Origin: Diphasiastrum complanatum
Taxonomy: Eukaryota > Streptophyta > Lycopodiopsida > Lycopodiales > Lycopodiaceae
Assembly (NCBI GenBank): GCA_029204225.1
Contig: CM055102.1
Coordinates: 34,158,585 to 34,222,584 of the forward strand
Direction of reading: 5' to 3'
DNA: 64,000 bases
Below are positions 23,112 through 34,761 of the stretch, piece after piece. Made by a program: the position numbers and the translations under genes. The notes under the pieces were generated by a model that made no database searches, was not told where the DNA came from, and was given only the letters and a program-made list of their open reading frames with translations. Numbering within the stretch: the first letter of the stretch is position 1; each line of letters opens with the position of its first letter.

Positions 23112-23849
23112 CTTGTGAAAAATAACTTTACATTATGAAAATCGTCCTCTCCCTAGTTTCCAAAATTATCATAATGATCTTAATGAATCATAGGTTTGAG
23201 ATTATATGAATAATACTTGGTCAAAGTTTATCTGTTCATGGCAAATTTTTATTTTTTGAATTTATAACACAATTGACCCTCAAATATTAGAAATACGTAA
23301 GCTCCATCTCTTTTACACACAAGACGAGGGTGTATACATAATGATGATCAAGACATTTCACTTGGATTAATGATAATCAATCATATAGGAGTACCTTGCC
23401 AACGATCACTCATTGAAAGCCCTTAGCAAGAGTACGCAAAATGCTCTCAACAAGACACATTGAGAGAGGGATTACCAAGCTTTCAAGAATATTAGCTTTT
23501 GCCATATAAGAGTGAGTGTAGCCAAGGAATGCAAAGTGTCTTGTTTCAAAAGAATTCGGTGCTAGGATAATGCATCTTTGCTAAAAAGTAAAACCAATGC
23601 TTATGGAAAGATCATAATTCCAATATATTCTTTCTATTTTCAGAACATCCAACTTTTATGAATATAGATAGAATTTTCATGAGGTGGAAATTACTTCCCT
23701 TCCGTTGAGCGTGGCACATCACTGATTTAGTAATGCAGTCTATTCATCTCCTGAAAAAATTGTGATAATATGTTTTGCATACCAATGTCAAGGTTTGAAC
23801 ATCTTATGGAGAGAGATCCAACCTATGAGATGCTAATCACATTTCCATG
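23109..23849. other. AT-rich sequence, no gene supported
   Basis: Probably further decayed copia RNase H downstream DNA on the minus strand, but no motif is clear enough to name. Confidence 0.3.
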
Positions 23850-24090
23850 TAGTTAAATTGATGAATGATCGAGGATTTTTCCAATATTTGATGTGGAAAT
23901 TTTCTTGCTTCACATCAAATTTTTCCAAGATTTGTTTCAATCATATGGCTTCCTATGCTGCACTACACATCGCTTTATACTTGGCTTCTGTTGTGGATAG
24001 ACCAAATATACTTTGTTTCTTATTGGACCAAGAAAAGCAATTATCAAAAAAACCGGAATACATAACCTTCCCAATCTGCATCCTCAGATA
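23850..24090 (-). pseudogene. Copia RNase H fragment
   Basis: The minus strand reads LSEDADWEGY (active-site Asp region), then CFSWSNKKQSIFGLSTTEAK and YKAMCSAA, the diagnostic middle of copia RNase H. It is followed by KQILEKFDVKQ with two stops. Small and heavily decayed. Confidence 0.8.
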
Positions 24091-24106
24091 GTAATAATGT
24101 GTCACA

Positions 24107-24153
24107 TAAAGTTTTTACTGAAGTTTTTACATCATTGCAAGACTTGCTCATGG
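24107..24153. repeat. 47 bp fragment shared with 31099-31145
   Basis: The string AAGTTTTTACTGAAGTTTTT and the following CATTGCAAGACTTGCTC occur here and at the end of the family C copia fragment near 31100. It may be a filler scrap left at a break. Confidence 0.6.
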
Positions 24154-24483
24154 TTTGGATCTTGCTTATGGTATGGGACATAAGTAGGGTTTGGATCTTG
24201 AGTATGCTATGGAGTGTTGTGATATGCTTGTGATTTGTTTATGGTTAGCAAGGGGGTGCTAGATAGGTACCTAAGTCCTATAATATAGGAGATGCCATAT
24301 TTGACTCAAATGAAAGCTAATCAAAATGGATCTGAATATTACGAGTGTCATTTCACATGTGTGGACAGGTCCTCACACGTGTGGATCCACATAGATGTCA
24401 AAATACATCAAAAACCATGTGAAAATTGCTAAATTCTAACACATGGAAGGTTACTATGATCAATCACATTAAAAGCTAGCATT
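24154..24483. other. Sequence without a gene
   Basis: Contains an imperfect inverted pair around CACATGTGTGGA and CACACGTGTGGATCC (24353-24392). No ORF is supported. Confidence 0.3.
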
Positions 24484-25120
24484 GTGTTTATGAAGTTTTG
24501 TGCTTGTTACGATGCAAATAGAATTGTTTCTAAAGAAAATTACGACTTTATTATGCTCCAAAACAAACCTTACACTATTAAATGGTCATATGGACATCAT
24601 TACCATGTTTACCATGTTGAGAGAACTGACAATAAGTGCAACACATTTGATTGTGGTATGATGGCAAATTTTCATCAAGAGAGTCATTCTAGTGTGAGGG
24701 ACATGAATGTCATTTCAAGTGACCTAGACTATGTCGGCACACTACAACATATTTAGTAAGTTGATTACAAGACTAATGGCAAGTTTATCTTCTTTTTTGT
24801 AAAATGGTTTAACACCATTTATAATGTAAGCAATAGTACAATAAGAAATGATAACTATTAATTGTTCAAAATCGATACAAGAAAATGTATATCGATGGAG
24901 TCTCATGACAGTTCAGTATTTCAATCACATTTTGAGTAGATCAAACTCTACATTTTCATCCCCAATTATTAAAAGATAGTGGTCACTTATCTTCTATGCT
25001 AGACTTGTCACATTTATATGATACATAAAAAATATTGTCACTTTATGTCTTTGTTACAGATTATATTTGATCCACATTGAATAGACCCAAGGTAGTGGTA
25101 TGTGATTCAACTTAATGCAT
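24484..25120 (+). pseudogene. CACTA transposase C-terminal (DUF4216-like) fragment
   Basis: One frame with several stops reads KCNTFDCGMMANF, then SSDLDYVGTLQHI, GKFIFFFVKWFNTI and FKIDTRKCISMES, and finally IIFDPH and WYVIQLNA. This is the layout of the domain found at the C-terminus of tnp2-type CACTA transposase genes (DLDYYG, a KxDWF strand, then the QVFF-x-DP and WWYVI block). The last block matches the CACTA pseudogene at 47631-47921 (VVFHPN, SRWWYVIQVAP). No terminus of this element is visible. Confidence 0.65.
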
Positions 25121-25821
<701 letters not shown>

Positions 25822-26149
25822 CTTGTCATGATTTACCTCATATAATGAAAGAACAAAAACAAAAAAACATGCACCAATTACCCACAATCAACCTATAACT
25901 GTCATTAGGATCCACAAATCACTATAGCTAGCAACCAAGCAACACCATTCAACATCAAAATTGCACCTCATAAAAGACCTACAAAAGAAAGAAGTGAGAG
26001 AAAATGAGAGGATTGGATGAATTTGGATTTCAATAGAGACCAAGAATCTGATGGATCCCCAATCTATCAAAATCCATCAGATTTTAAGGTTAGTTTCAAA
26101 GTACCAAACAACCCATTGGTGTTTTTTTTGGAATGGATAACTAACATGG

Positions 26150-27571
26150 ATGTGCAAATTTGTCGGACCTAACATTTGTTGGATTTCAACAGGCAAGAAG
26201 TGGTATGATGCCATGAAGCAAGAGTATGATGCATTGATCACCAACAATACTTGGGAGCTTGTGGATCCTCCATCCAACAAGCATGTGATTGGTTGCAAGT
26301 GGGTATTTCGGATCAAGTTCAATCATGATGGCACCATCAACAAGCATAAAGCAAGATTATGTGCCAAAGGATTTGCTCAAATCCATGGTCTTGATTATGA
26401 GGAGACCTTTACACCCATTGCAAAGATGGTGACAATAAGAATTCTTATTTCTCTTGCTTGTTTTTTCAAGTGGAAGGTGTTCCAATTAGATGTATCCAAT
26501 GCTTTTCTAAATGGTTATCTTGAGGAGGAGATCTATATGGAACAACCTCAAGGATTAATCAAGGATGAGTCCAAAGTGTGCTTGCTCTTCAAAAGTCTTT
26601 ATGGACTCAAGCAAGCACCAAGATCATGGTATTCAAGACTTAACTCTTTCCTTATCTCACTAGGATTTACTCTTAGTGACTATGATCCTTCCATGTATCT
26701 AAAGTTTGTTGATAGCAATATTGTCATTCTTCTAATTTATGTTGATGACATTATTCTTTGTGGAAGTTGTATCAAGCTAGTTGATGAAACCAAGCTAGCA
26801 CTTGGATGTGAGTTTAAAATGCAAGATCTAGGAGAGATGCATTACATCCTAGGCCTAGAAATTGATTTTTACAAAAATCATGTCTTTATATGCCAATCTA
26901 GATATGCTCACTCTATGTTGAAAAAATTTCATATGGAAAATTCTAAGAGCATAGATACTCCAATGGAGCAAATTGTAAAAGATCCTAATAAAGGTAATGA
27001 AAGATCCTTTGAGGACATCACACTTTTTAGGAGTCTTGTAGGCTCCTTGATTTGGCTTACCATTACTAGGCCCGATCTAAGTTTTTGTGTGCACAAATTG
27101 AGTCAATTTATGCAAGATCCTAAGATCCGTCATTGGAAGATGGCCAAGAGGATTCTAAGATATGTATCTTCATCTTGTGATTATGTTCTACTCTATAAAA
27201 GTGAAGATCTATCCATTGTTGGCTACTCGTATTCGGACTTTGCAAGTGACAAGATGGATCGAAAGTCTATTAGTGCATACACTATCTTTCTTGGAGGCTA
27301 TCTAATATCTTGGCTTTCCAAAAAGCAAGATACTATGTCTCTCTCTTCATGTGAGACCGAGTACAAAGCACTCACTACAACTACCAAAGAAGTGCTTTGG
27401 GTCAAGAGGTTATTAATGGAGCTAAAGTGCATCAAGGAGGATGATCTACCAATGATCAAGTGTGATAACTTCTCGGCCCAAGCTCTTGCCAATAATCCCA
27501 TATTTCATGCAAGAAGCAAGCACATAGAAGTGGCACACCATTTTGTGAGAGAAAAGCTTATTGGAGGATAA
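26150..27571 (+). CDS. Copia reverse transcriptase-RNase H ORF (5' truncated)
   Basis: An open frame of 473 codons, the longest in the window. Real homology starts at about 26190 (KKWYDAMKQEYDAL). RT motifs follow in order: NTWELVDPPSNKHVIGCKWV, KARLCAKGFAQ, FQLDVSNAFLNGYLEEEIYM, SLYGLKQAPRSWYSRL and the catalytic LIYVDDIILCG. RNase H shows YSYSDFASD, SWLSKKQDTMSLSSCETEY, KCDNFSAQALANNP and ARSKHIEVAHHFVRE. A TAA at 27569-27571 cuts the last residues, which are still readable (CITDLLTKPLSKSAF). Gag, protease and integrase are missing upstream. It is followed by a 3' LTR at 27721. It could still give an RT-RNase H protein if transcribed. Confidence 0.93.
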   Translation: MCKFVGPNICWISTGKKWYDAMKQEYDALITNNTWELVDPPSNKHVIGCKWVFRIKFNHDGTINKHKARLCAKGFAQIHGLDYEETFTPIAKMVTIRILISLACFFKWKVFQLDVSNAFLNGYLEEEIYMEQPQGLIKDESKVCLLFKSLYGLKQAPRSWYSRLNSFLISLGFTLSDYDPSMYLKFVDSNIVILLIYVDDIILCGSCIKLVDETKLALGCEFKMQDLGEMHYILGLEIDFYKNHVFICQSRYAHSMLKKFHMENSKSIDTPMEQIVKDPNKGNERSFEDITLFRSLVGSLIWLTITRPDLSFCVHKLSQFMQDPKIRHWKMAKRILRYVSSSCDYVLLYKSEDLSIVGYSYSDFASDKMDRKSISAYTIFLGGYLISWLSKKQDTMSLSSCETEYKALTTTTKEVLWVKRLLMELKCIKEDDLPMIKCDNFSAQALANNPIFHARSKHIEVAHHFVREKLIGG

Positions 27572-27720
27572 ATCTATTTGGAGCATGTCAACTCGTCCTC
27601 TTGTATTACCGATCTACTCACCAAGCCTTTGAGCAAAAGTGCTTTCATCAAGCATAGATCTAATCTTGGAGTTATATCAAGATCAATGCTCAAATCTTCA
27701 TAGATAATTTTTTAGGAGTG

Positions 27721-28460
27721 TGAAGAATTGAAAAAGATTATCTATGTTAGATATAGGGGTTTTATGTTTTTTACATCAAGCATCTAGGTGTAGGATGTTG
27801 ATAGGAATAAATTTGGCATAGATGGCAAATTATGCATTTCCACTTGTAATGCCACTATTGAGCCAAAATAGAGTAAGAGGCTAAACACGTGCCAATTAGA
27901 GTGTAGACAAGTGTAAAGCTTTTGTTTGATGAATTCCAAGAGGTCCAAAAGGATTTAGAGGTGGAACCTTGTGAGGTCCAATAGGAAATTGAGGTGTGCT
28001 TGAATATAGTCCAATAGAATTAAGGGGTGCATGGATCAATGATCCAATAGGATCAAGAGGTGACAAAATATGGTCCAATCATAGTTAAGCATAGTGGTAG
28101 CTCGTGGACCTACTAGTATCATTGTACTCCTCATTTTGAATCCAATTGATTTGGTGATTTCATGGATTTTGTGAGTTATTGGATTTCTAGCTTTCTCTCT
28201 CTACCCGAGAGCTCATGATGCATTTTCTCTCTCTACCCGAGGAGAGCAGCTTGTTTTTACTTAGATTATTTTTTGAATACTTCCCACACGTGTGAGTGAG
28301 AGTTGGAAGTGATTGAATGCATGTAGTAGTGTGTTTTTGCCATAGGATCTAAGATTGATTTTGAATCTCAATCTAGTCTTGATCTTGGTGCATCTACACA
28401 CCTTAGGAGATGACAAGTACATGTAGTGGACAGTCCACACATGTGAAATTCAACACTTCA
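27721..28460 (+). repeat. Copia 3' LTR (family E2)
   Basis: It starts TGAAGAATTG just after a purine-rich AGGAGTG stretch about 150 bp past the RNase H stop, and ends ...CAACACTTCA at 28460. The termini TGAAG and CTTCA are inverted. It contains two near-identical blocks around CTCTCTCTACCCGAG (28195-28250). No primer site follows, as expected for a 3' LTR. The outer edge is inferred from the inverted ends. Confidence 0.6.
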
Positions 28461-28476
28461 TCCTCCACCTCTTCAT

Positions 28477-28897
28477 GTGCAAGGTCTCCTTGTTTGTTCT
28501 CCTCGTGTGCTCTTTTCCTCTTGTAGCATTCAAATGCAAAATGTGCCTTTTTTTCACAAAAGAATTATTTTAGCCTTGACTTGTCCTTTTCCTTTTAGCT
28601 TGACGCTTGATCCTCCTCCTTGGTCTCCTTTGCTTGATACTTCTTGGAATGATAAGAAACTCATCCTAGCTTTTGCATGGAGCATCCTACACTCTTCAAC
28701 CACTAGCACACTATGGAGTTTATCAATTGATGGCAAAGTGTCTTGGATGGCAAGACTTTGAACCAAACTGGAGAACTCATCTCCTAAGCCCATGAGGATC
28801 ACTTCATTATCAAGGATCGTTTCTCCTATAGAAGCCAACTCTTTGTTGAGAGACTTGATCCTTAGCATGTACACTTGTGCATGCTAAGGATCAAGTC
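28477..28897 (-). pseudogene. Copia gag fragment (third copy in this block)
   Basis: The minus frame 28554-28874 reads IKSLNKELASIGETI, SIDKLHSVLVVEECRMLHAK and AKARMSFLSF, the middle of copia gag, and continues into a decayed zinc-knuckle region. The gag start is replaced by an 18 bp fold-back at 28852-28897. Confidence 0.82.
28852..28897. repeat. Perfect 18 bp inverted repeat, 10 bp spacer
   Basis: GACTTGATCCTTAGCATG at 28852-28869 is followed after 10 bases by its exact reverse complement at 28880-28897. It sits exactly where two gag fragments meet. Confidence 0.97.
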
Positions 28898-29490
28898 ACC
28901 ATCATTCAAAGATAAGGAACTCATCCTACTTTTGATATGAAGCATTCTACTCTCCTCACTTTTTTAGATGATCCTAGACATACAAGAATGGATCCAACAC
29001 CTACGATCTCACATTTTTTATCACTTTCAGTGAAGATAAATCTCTTAGAACTATTGTAAGAAAGTAGATTAGAAAAGTAGTCTTTTTGGTGAGTCATGTG
29101 AGAGCTTGCCCCACTATCAATCCACCAAGTGTCTTGATTAGATGTTTGTGGTGAGAATATCATCAAAGAGAGATTGCCTTCTTCCTCCTCCTCAAGCACA
29201 AGATTGCCTTGATTGTCCTTCTCTTGGGCATTCTTCTTCTTGTAACACTCGGATGCAAAATGTCTCTTTTTTCCACAAAAAAAAACACTTTAGCTTTTTC
29301 TTGTCCTTCTTGCTCTTGCCTTTGGAACTTGATGCTCCATCTTTGTTCTCCATCTCCATATCTTGAGTCTTCTTGGATGGAAACTTCTTCTTTTTGCTTA
29401 TCAAAGAAAAGTTAGCTTTTTCATCACCATCATTCAAAGATAAGGAACTCATCCTACTTTTGATATGAAGCATTCTACTCTCCTCACTCA
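28898..29490 (-). pseudogene. Copia gag knuckle-protease block, duplicate
   Basis: The minus strand reads ESRMLHIKSRMSSLSLND, a Lys/Ser-rich tail, a decayed knuckle (KCFFLWKKETFC), then NQDTWWIDSGASSHMTHQKD (intact DSGA) and ends in CEIVGVGS. It is nearly the same as 30250-30763. The strip ending CTACTCTCCTCAC occurs three times (28892-28967, 29424-29490, 30697-30763), each time at a joint. Confidence 0.87.
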
Positions 29491-31080
29491 CATTTTTTTT
29501 GTAATAGGATCATATATCCTATAAGCTTTCTTACTTTTACTATAACCAACAAAGATGCCTTTGAAAGAAGTGGCATCTTCCTTTTTCCTTGTTTCTAAAG
29601 GAATATATACATAACAAGTACATCCAAAAACTTTCAAATCACTAAGATTTGGCTTTTTGCCAAATAATACTTCATAAGGTGTAAGTCCTTTAATGGCACT
29701 ATTAGTCATTCTATTACAAAGAAAGTTTGCACATAAAATAGCTTCTCCCCAAAATGAAATAGGAAGAGATGCATCTAATCTCATAGCTTTAGCACACTCA
29801 CATAGTGTCGTATTCTTTCTCTCAACTACTCCATTTTGTTGTGGAGTATATGTACAAGTAAACTCTCTCTTCATGCCATTAGTTTCACAAAACTCTTTCA
29901 TCCTATTGGAGATGTACTCCCCTCCATTATCACTTCTTGATACTTTCAAGCTAGTATTAAGTTGATTTTCCACAAGGGTTTTGAACTTTACAAAGGACTC
30001 AAAAACTTCACTTTTCTTAGACAAGAGATAAACCCAAGAGTATCTTGATTTATCATCAATAAAAGTGACATACATAAGAGCTCCACTATTTGATTCATGT
30101 GAAAATGAATGAACATTCGAGTGTATAAGGTCAAGAGGAGAGTTAGATCTTATCAAAGATCTCTTGAAATGAAGCTTTCTACACTCAACAAGTTCTTTGT
30201 AATTGAAGCTACATAAAGAACATTGTCTAGGTGTACTTTTTTAGATGATCCTAGACATAAAGGAATGGATCCAACACCTACGATCTCACATTTTTTATCA
30301 CTTTCAGTGAAGATAAATCTCTTAGAACTATTGTAAGAAAGTAGATTAGAAAAGTAGTCTTTTTGGTGAGTCATGTGAGAGCTTGCCCCACTATCAATCC
30401 ACCAAGTGTCTTGATTAGATGTTTGTGATAAGGATACCATCAAAGATAGATTGCCTTCTTCCTCCTCCTCAAGCACAAGATTGCCTTGATTGTCCTTCTC
30501 TTGGGCATTCTTCTTCTTGTAACACTCGGATGCAAAATGTCTCTTTTTTCCACAAAAAAAAACACTTTAGCTTTTTCTTGTCCTTCTTGCTCTTGCCTTT
30601 GGAACTTGATGCTCCATCTTTGTTCTCCATCTCCATATCTTGAGTCTTCTTGGATGGAAACTTCTTCTTTTTCCTTATCAAAGAAAAGTTAGCTTTTTCA
30701 TCACCATCATTCAAAGATAAGGAACTCATCCTACTTTTGATATGAAGCATTCTACTCTCCTCACTAACAAGCACACTTTGAAGTTTTTCAATACTTTGAA
30801 GTCTGAACAAGATTGGAATAATCATCTCCTAATCCATTCAAAATGATTTGGACTAACTCATCATCTTTGATTTTATCATCTATAGAAGACAACTCCTTAT
30901 TCAAAGATTTGATCCTAAAGACATAATTTTGGGCACTTTCACTACTTCCTTTCATGATTTGAAGGATTTGATTCCTAAACATGAGTATCCTTGAAGTGTT
31001 CTTGGATCCATAAATGGCTTTTAACGAATCCTATGCCTCTTTGGATGTGGTACAAGATGAGATTTCTTTCAAAAGTTTTT
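29491..31080 (-). pseudogene. Copia gag-protease-integrase (family E2)
   Basis: From 31080 down: gag tail (KNTSRILMFRNQILQIMKG, SAQNYVFRIKSLNKELSSID), a frame change near 30800, the knuckle and protease (WWIDSGASSHMT, LDNVLYVASITKNLLSVE). A gap follows where the zinc-binding GAG-pre-integrase segment is missing. An uninterrupted 222-codon integrase core is at 29488-30156: YVTFIDDKSRYSWVYLLSKK, SRSDNGGEYISNRM, YTPQQNGVVERKN, YEVLFGKKPNLSDLKVFGC and GIFVGYSKSKKAYRIYDP. The triad is present apart from the first Asp, which reads Asn in HSNVHS. It stops at 29488 against the duplicated protease block. Confidence 0.9.
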
Positions 31081-31081
31081 A

Positions 31082-32460
31082 CTGAAGTTTTTACATCATA
31101 TATAAAGTTTTTACTGAAGTTTTTACATCATTGCAAGACTTGCTCTCTGTGACAAGAATAACAGATGTGATACGAGTCCATGTTGCCCCTTGATTGTAGC
31201 ATTCAACCTGTACAATTTTGTATTGGGCTCCCTTACTCCATCCGCAATAACTTTGAACTTTTGGTTCACATCCTTCACAAAGCAACAATCATGGGCAAAT
31301 TCTACTTTCAACTTTTGATCTGTAATGACTCCAACAGAAAGTAGATTTTTCTTCAAACTGGTACGTAAAGTACCTCCTTGACCATCCTGCTTTTGCCATC
31401 AGGTAGTTGGATTGAAACAATGCCTATCTCCTTGATCTTGCACACCTCACCATTTGCTTGTGAATTGGACATTCCATTATCCAACAATTTCAAGCTACTG
31501 AACCAATTCTTGTTATCTGTCATGTGTCTTGTGGCTCCCAAGTCAATATACCACGCTTGATCATCTTGATTAGATGACAATGCAGATATGAAGATACTAG
31601 AGTCTTCAATCTCACCCTCATCGACAAGGTTACCTGCTTGCTTTGGTTTTTCCTTGCCTTGTTTCGCCAGGAATTTGTGACATTCACTCTTCCAATGGCC
31701 CTTTTTACCACAATGGAAGCACTTGTTTTTTTTTTGGTCTTACTGGAAGATCCCGCATCCTCCTGAGACTTGGCAAATTGTTGTTTAGACTTCTTCTTGC
31801 CCTTGCCCTTGCCTTGTTTTTGGCGTGTCGCAAGGGCTTGATCATCAGTATTCTGACGTCTAGCTTTCACCATTTCTCGTCGTTGCTCTTCCTGCATCAA
31901 GATTCATGTGAGCTCGTCAAAGGTTGGCAATCTTTTTCTTGATGCTATCCCACTCACAAACATCTGATAGGATTCTACAATGCCGCACAATGCATTGTGT
32001 ATCAGCTCCACATCACGTATGCGCTCACCAATAGAATGCAGTTCATCCCTCATTGTCTTGATTCTGGTCATGTACGTCTGAATGTGCTCTCCTTGCTCCA
32101 TTCGGGCATAATTCAGCTTTGACTTCAGAAACATGATTCTTGACGGATTTGACATCTCAAAGATATCTCAAACTATTCCTTTAGAACATCCCATGCCTGT
32201 CTGGGTGTAACAACATCACAAATGTGGGTAATGATGTGATCCTTCATTGACAAATTAATGAAGGTCAAAGCTTTTCTCATCTTTTTGTCGAACACTTTGA
32301 TATTCGCTTCATTTGGCAGCCTTCTCTCATCACCTGTGATGACTTCCCACACGTCTTTCTCCATCAATATATTTTTCATTTTGAATTTCCACACTGCATA
32401 GTTGGAAATCCCGTCCAATTTGCTACTTTCACTCAAAATGGACTCTCCCATGTTTTCCAT
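31082..32460 (-). pseudogene. Copia gag-protease fragment (family C)
   Basis: Gag starts at 32460 (MENMGESILSESSKLDG, YAVWKFKMKNILMEKDVWEV) and continues at 31904-32155 (LNYARMEQGEHIQTYMTRIK). A Lys/Gln-rich knuckle region follows; the CCHC itself is split by a frameshift at about 31730. The protease reads WYIDLGATRHMTDN, with Leu where copia has Ser. The GAG-pre-integrase start follows (NLLSVGVITDQKLKVEF). The copy ends near 31082 in a 31 bp tandem duplication next to another copia family. Confidence 0.85.
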
Positions 32461-33740
32461 CGCAAAACTGCTTGAAACTTCTATCGTAGGCTAAAAACAG
32501 TATGCCGAGGCCAACTATGATGTCATAAGTTAAAAATAATGACCTGCACTTTTTCCCTTACCAGGTTACTCGCCACTTTTCCACCAATTGGAAAGCCAAA
32601 TCGGCGTCGCCTTCCGAAATGCACTCAGTCGTCAACTCCCAACTACGTGCCCAATGGAATGGTGAAATCACTTTTGGCACACTCTGTACACTTTCTTCGC
32701 TACAATCTCTCTATTTTGTTGTACCGTACTTGCAGTTATAGTCCGGCCCTTCGTTTGGAGGTTATAGCCTTTCGTTTGGGTCAAAACGGGCAAAGGACCC
32801 AAAAATAGAGATTTTCCTTGTTTTTGAACTGTTTCATCACTTTGAAGAAACTTCATTCTTCCCTTGTGAAGGGACCCAACTCAGCTTTCACTTTGAAATT
32901 TTTTTATGAAGTTGAAGGGCTAAATTTGCTACAGATTCTCTTAGCATTCTTCAAGCACCCTTCAGAGTATATCTAACGGCTGATTTTGATCTGACGGCTC
33001 TACTTCACTTTCCAGCTCGCGATCTAGAACGTTGATTCTAATGGAGACTCATCGGATGGTCATGATTCAAAATGTGCACCAACAATGGACACTTCCAGCC
33101 GCTACACACCTGGAGATGCTGCCTTTCCACTCACGATGGTCGCGCGCGAGCCTCCTTCTCTTCTCTCAAAAGTTTGGGTATGACTGCCCTCTGAGATCTG
33201 ATCTAGCTCCCTAGCGCTTCCACGGCCAGACACGGCCAGCTCAGATCTAATTGAACTGATCAGGGCTCCCTCCTTCCTACTTTTACAGCAACAAAAATAG
33301 TTGAATACAGAGAGAAATTCACAATTTTGAGCTTCCAAATCCTAGGCCATGGTTTTTCTCAAGAAACTGATCTTGGCTTTCTGTTCACAGTTCTATGATA
33401 GGCCAATCTTCTTCCTCTGAGGTCGCCCTACTGCTAGGAGTCTGGTGCTTCAAACCGTTCTCAAAACGGTGTCCGTTTGAATGCACATCGACTGCAAACA
33501 CCAAATAGCCTGCTTCGAAATTTCAAAATTCTGTTTGCTGAGATTCTGATTCAGGCAACAACCCTTGTCTCTGAATCCTCACACAGTCTCAAGCTCACCA
33601 AGCTTCTATGTACTAAACTCTCTGCACCAGTGCTTCTCCTTCCGTCTTCAACCCGCCGTAAACCCCAAACTCTCAGAAGACAGTTCTCTCGAAGCTCTCT
33701 TCAACGACGATGTTATACTGTGTACACTCCCTGTACGGAT
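32461..33740 (-). other. Copia leader, family C
   Basis: A long (about 1.28 kb) non-coding leader between primer site and gag. It is slightly more GC-rich than its surroundings around 33100-33240. Open frames here match nothing I know. Confidence 0.5.
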
Positions 33741-33750
33741 CTGATACCAA
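33741..33750 (-). other. Primer-binding site, tRNA-Met type
   Basis: The minus strand reads TTGGTATCAG directly after the LTR end AATTCTAAG. Confidence 0.72.
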
Positions 33751-33751
33751 C

Positions 33752-34020
33752 TTAGAATTTGCTTCAAATAGGAACACATATCATGCTACACAATAACACA
33801 GATAAAAAACACTCTCCACAGCAAGCTCACATAGCAACTGTATTTCTCAAAATGAAATTACATTGTACATATAGTTGTTCACTCAAGCAACCCATGCATG
33901 ACCCTGGTTTCGTTGGTGAGACGCATGTCCCGTCCACTTGCCTTGTGGCGAGGCCAACTGATCCTTATCAACTGATAGGACCCACAGTACAATAACACAG
34001 TGATTTTACTTTAATTCTAA
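33752..34020 (-). repeat. Copia LTR, family C (269 bp)
   Basis: The ends are inverted: TTAGAATT at one side and AATTCTAA at the other, in the place of the TGTTAGAATT...AATTCTAACA pattern common in copia LTRs. The primer site is adjacent. Confidence 0.65.
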
Positions 34021-34099
34021 CTTTCACATCTTGTTTGTATGGAATTCCGAGCCATAGGCCTCTGCGAAAGAAGCTATTTCCATATTAGAGGATGTGTTG

Positions 34100-34749
34100 T
34101 GTGAAAGATTCAACTAGTTTCATCACATTTTGCAATATTTCCATATTTGGCATATTGAGGCCAAAACTTGTTTTAGACTTAGAGGTTGACTTTTCAAAGT
34201 TCATTAGTCTAAATTTCATTTGAATAAACACTTTTTGAAAGTGTGGGAAAGATAGAATGCGAGTTTGAGTAGATTCAATTTGAATAAGTTGGGTACATTG
34301 AATCTAGACCCAAAATTGGTAGGGTTAGCATTTTGGTGGGAAAGCCAAGTGGCCAAATAGGGTTCGGACCTGCTATAAAAGGATGTAACTCGTGGAGAGA
34401 GTCATCTTCTCTCTTCTCTATCTCATTTCATGCTTATACATGGTTCTCTTGGGTTCTACTATCCATTGGTGCACTATCTTGGTGATTGCTTGCAATTCTA
34501 TGTGTAGAATGATCTATATTTGCTATTTTTGGATCCACACGTGTGAAATACAGTAGCTTGCTGGTTTTGTACGGACAGCAACAGTACATAATCATCTCAT
34601 TCAAGTTTGATCAAGTTCTATTAGTGTTTGCATCTCAAATTGTGTGTAGATGCTGATTTTTCTACATTGGTGAAATTGGTAGTGTATTTCTCTTTCTAAC
34701 CAAAGATCATTCAAGTAGATTGGATCTTAAGGATATGAAATCTTTCACA
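34100..34749 (+). repeat. Copia LTR, family B (650 bp)
   Basis: It starts TGTGAAAGAT and ends ATCTTTCACA, perfect 10 bp inverted ends. It is followed by the primer site and leader. A TATAAAA at 34374 is a good candidate for the LTR promoter, about 375 bp above the LTR end. The mate is at 2909-3600 on the other strand. Confidence 0.88.
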
Positions 34750-34761
34750 TGGTATCAAAGC
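34750..34761 (+). other. Primer-binding site, tRNA-Met type
   Basis: TGGTATCAAAGC directly follows the LTR end CA. Confidence 0.85.

Noticed and set aside
28477-28761. Plus-strand ORFs opposite copia gag (also 29142-29415 and 30419-30692)
   Set aside because: Antisense shadows of the minus-strand gag and protease frames.
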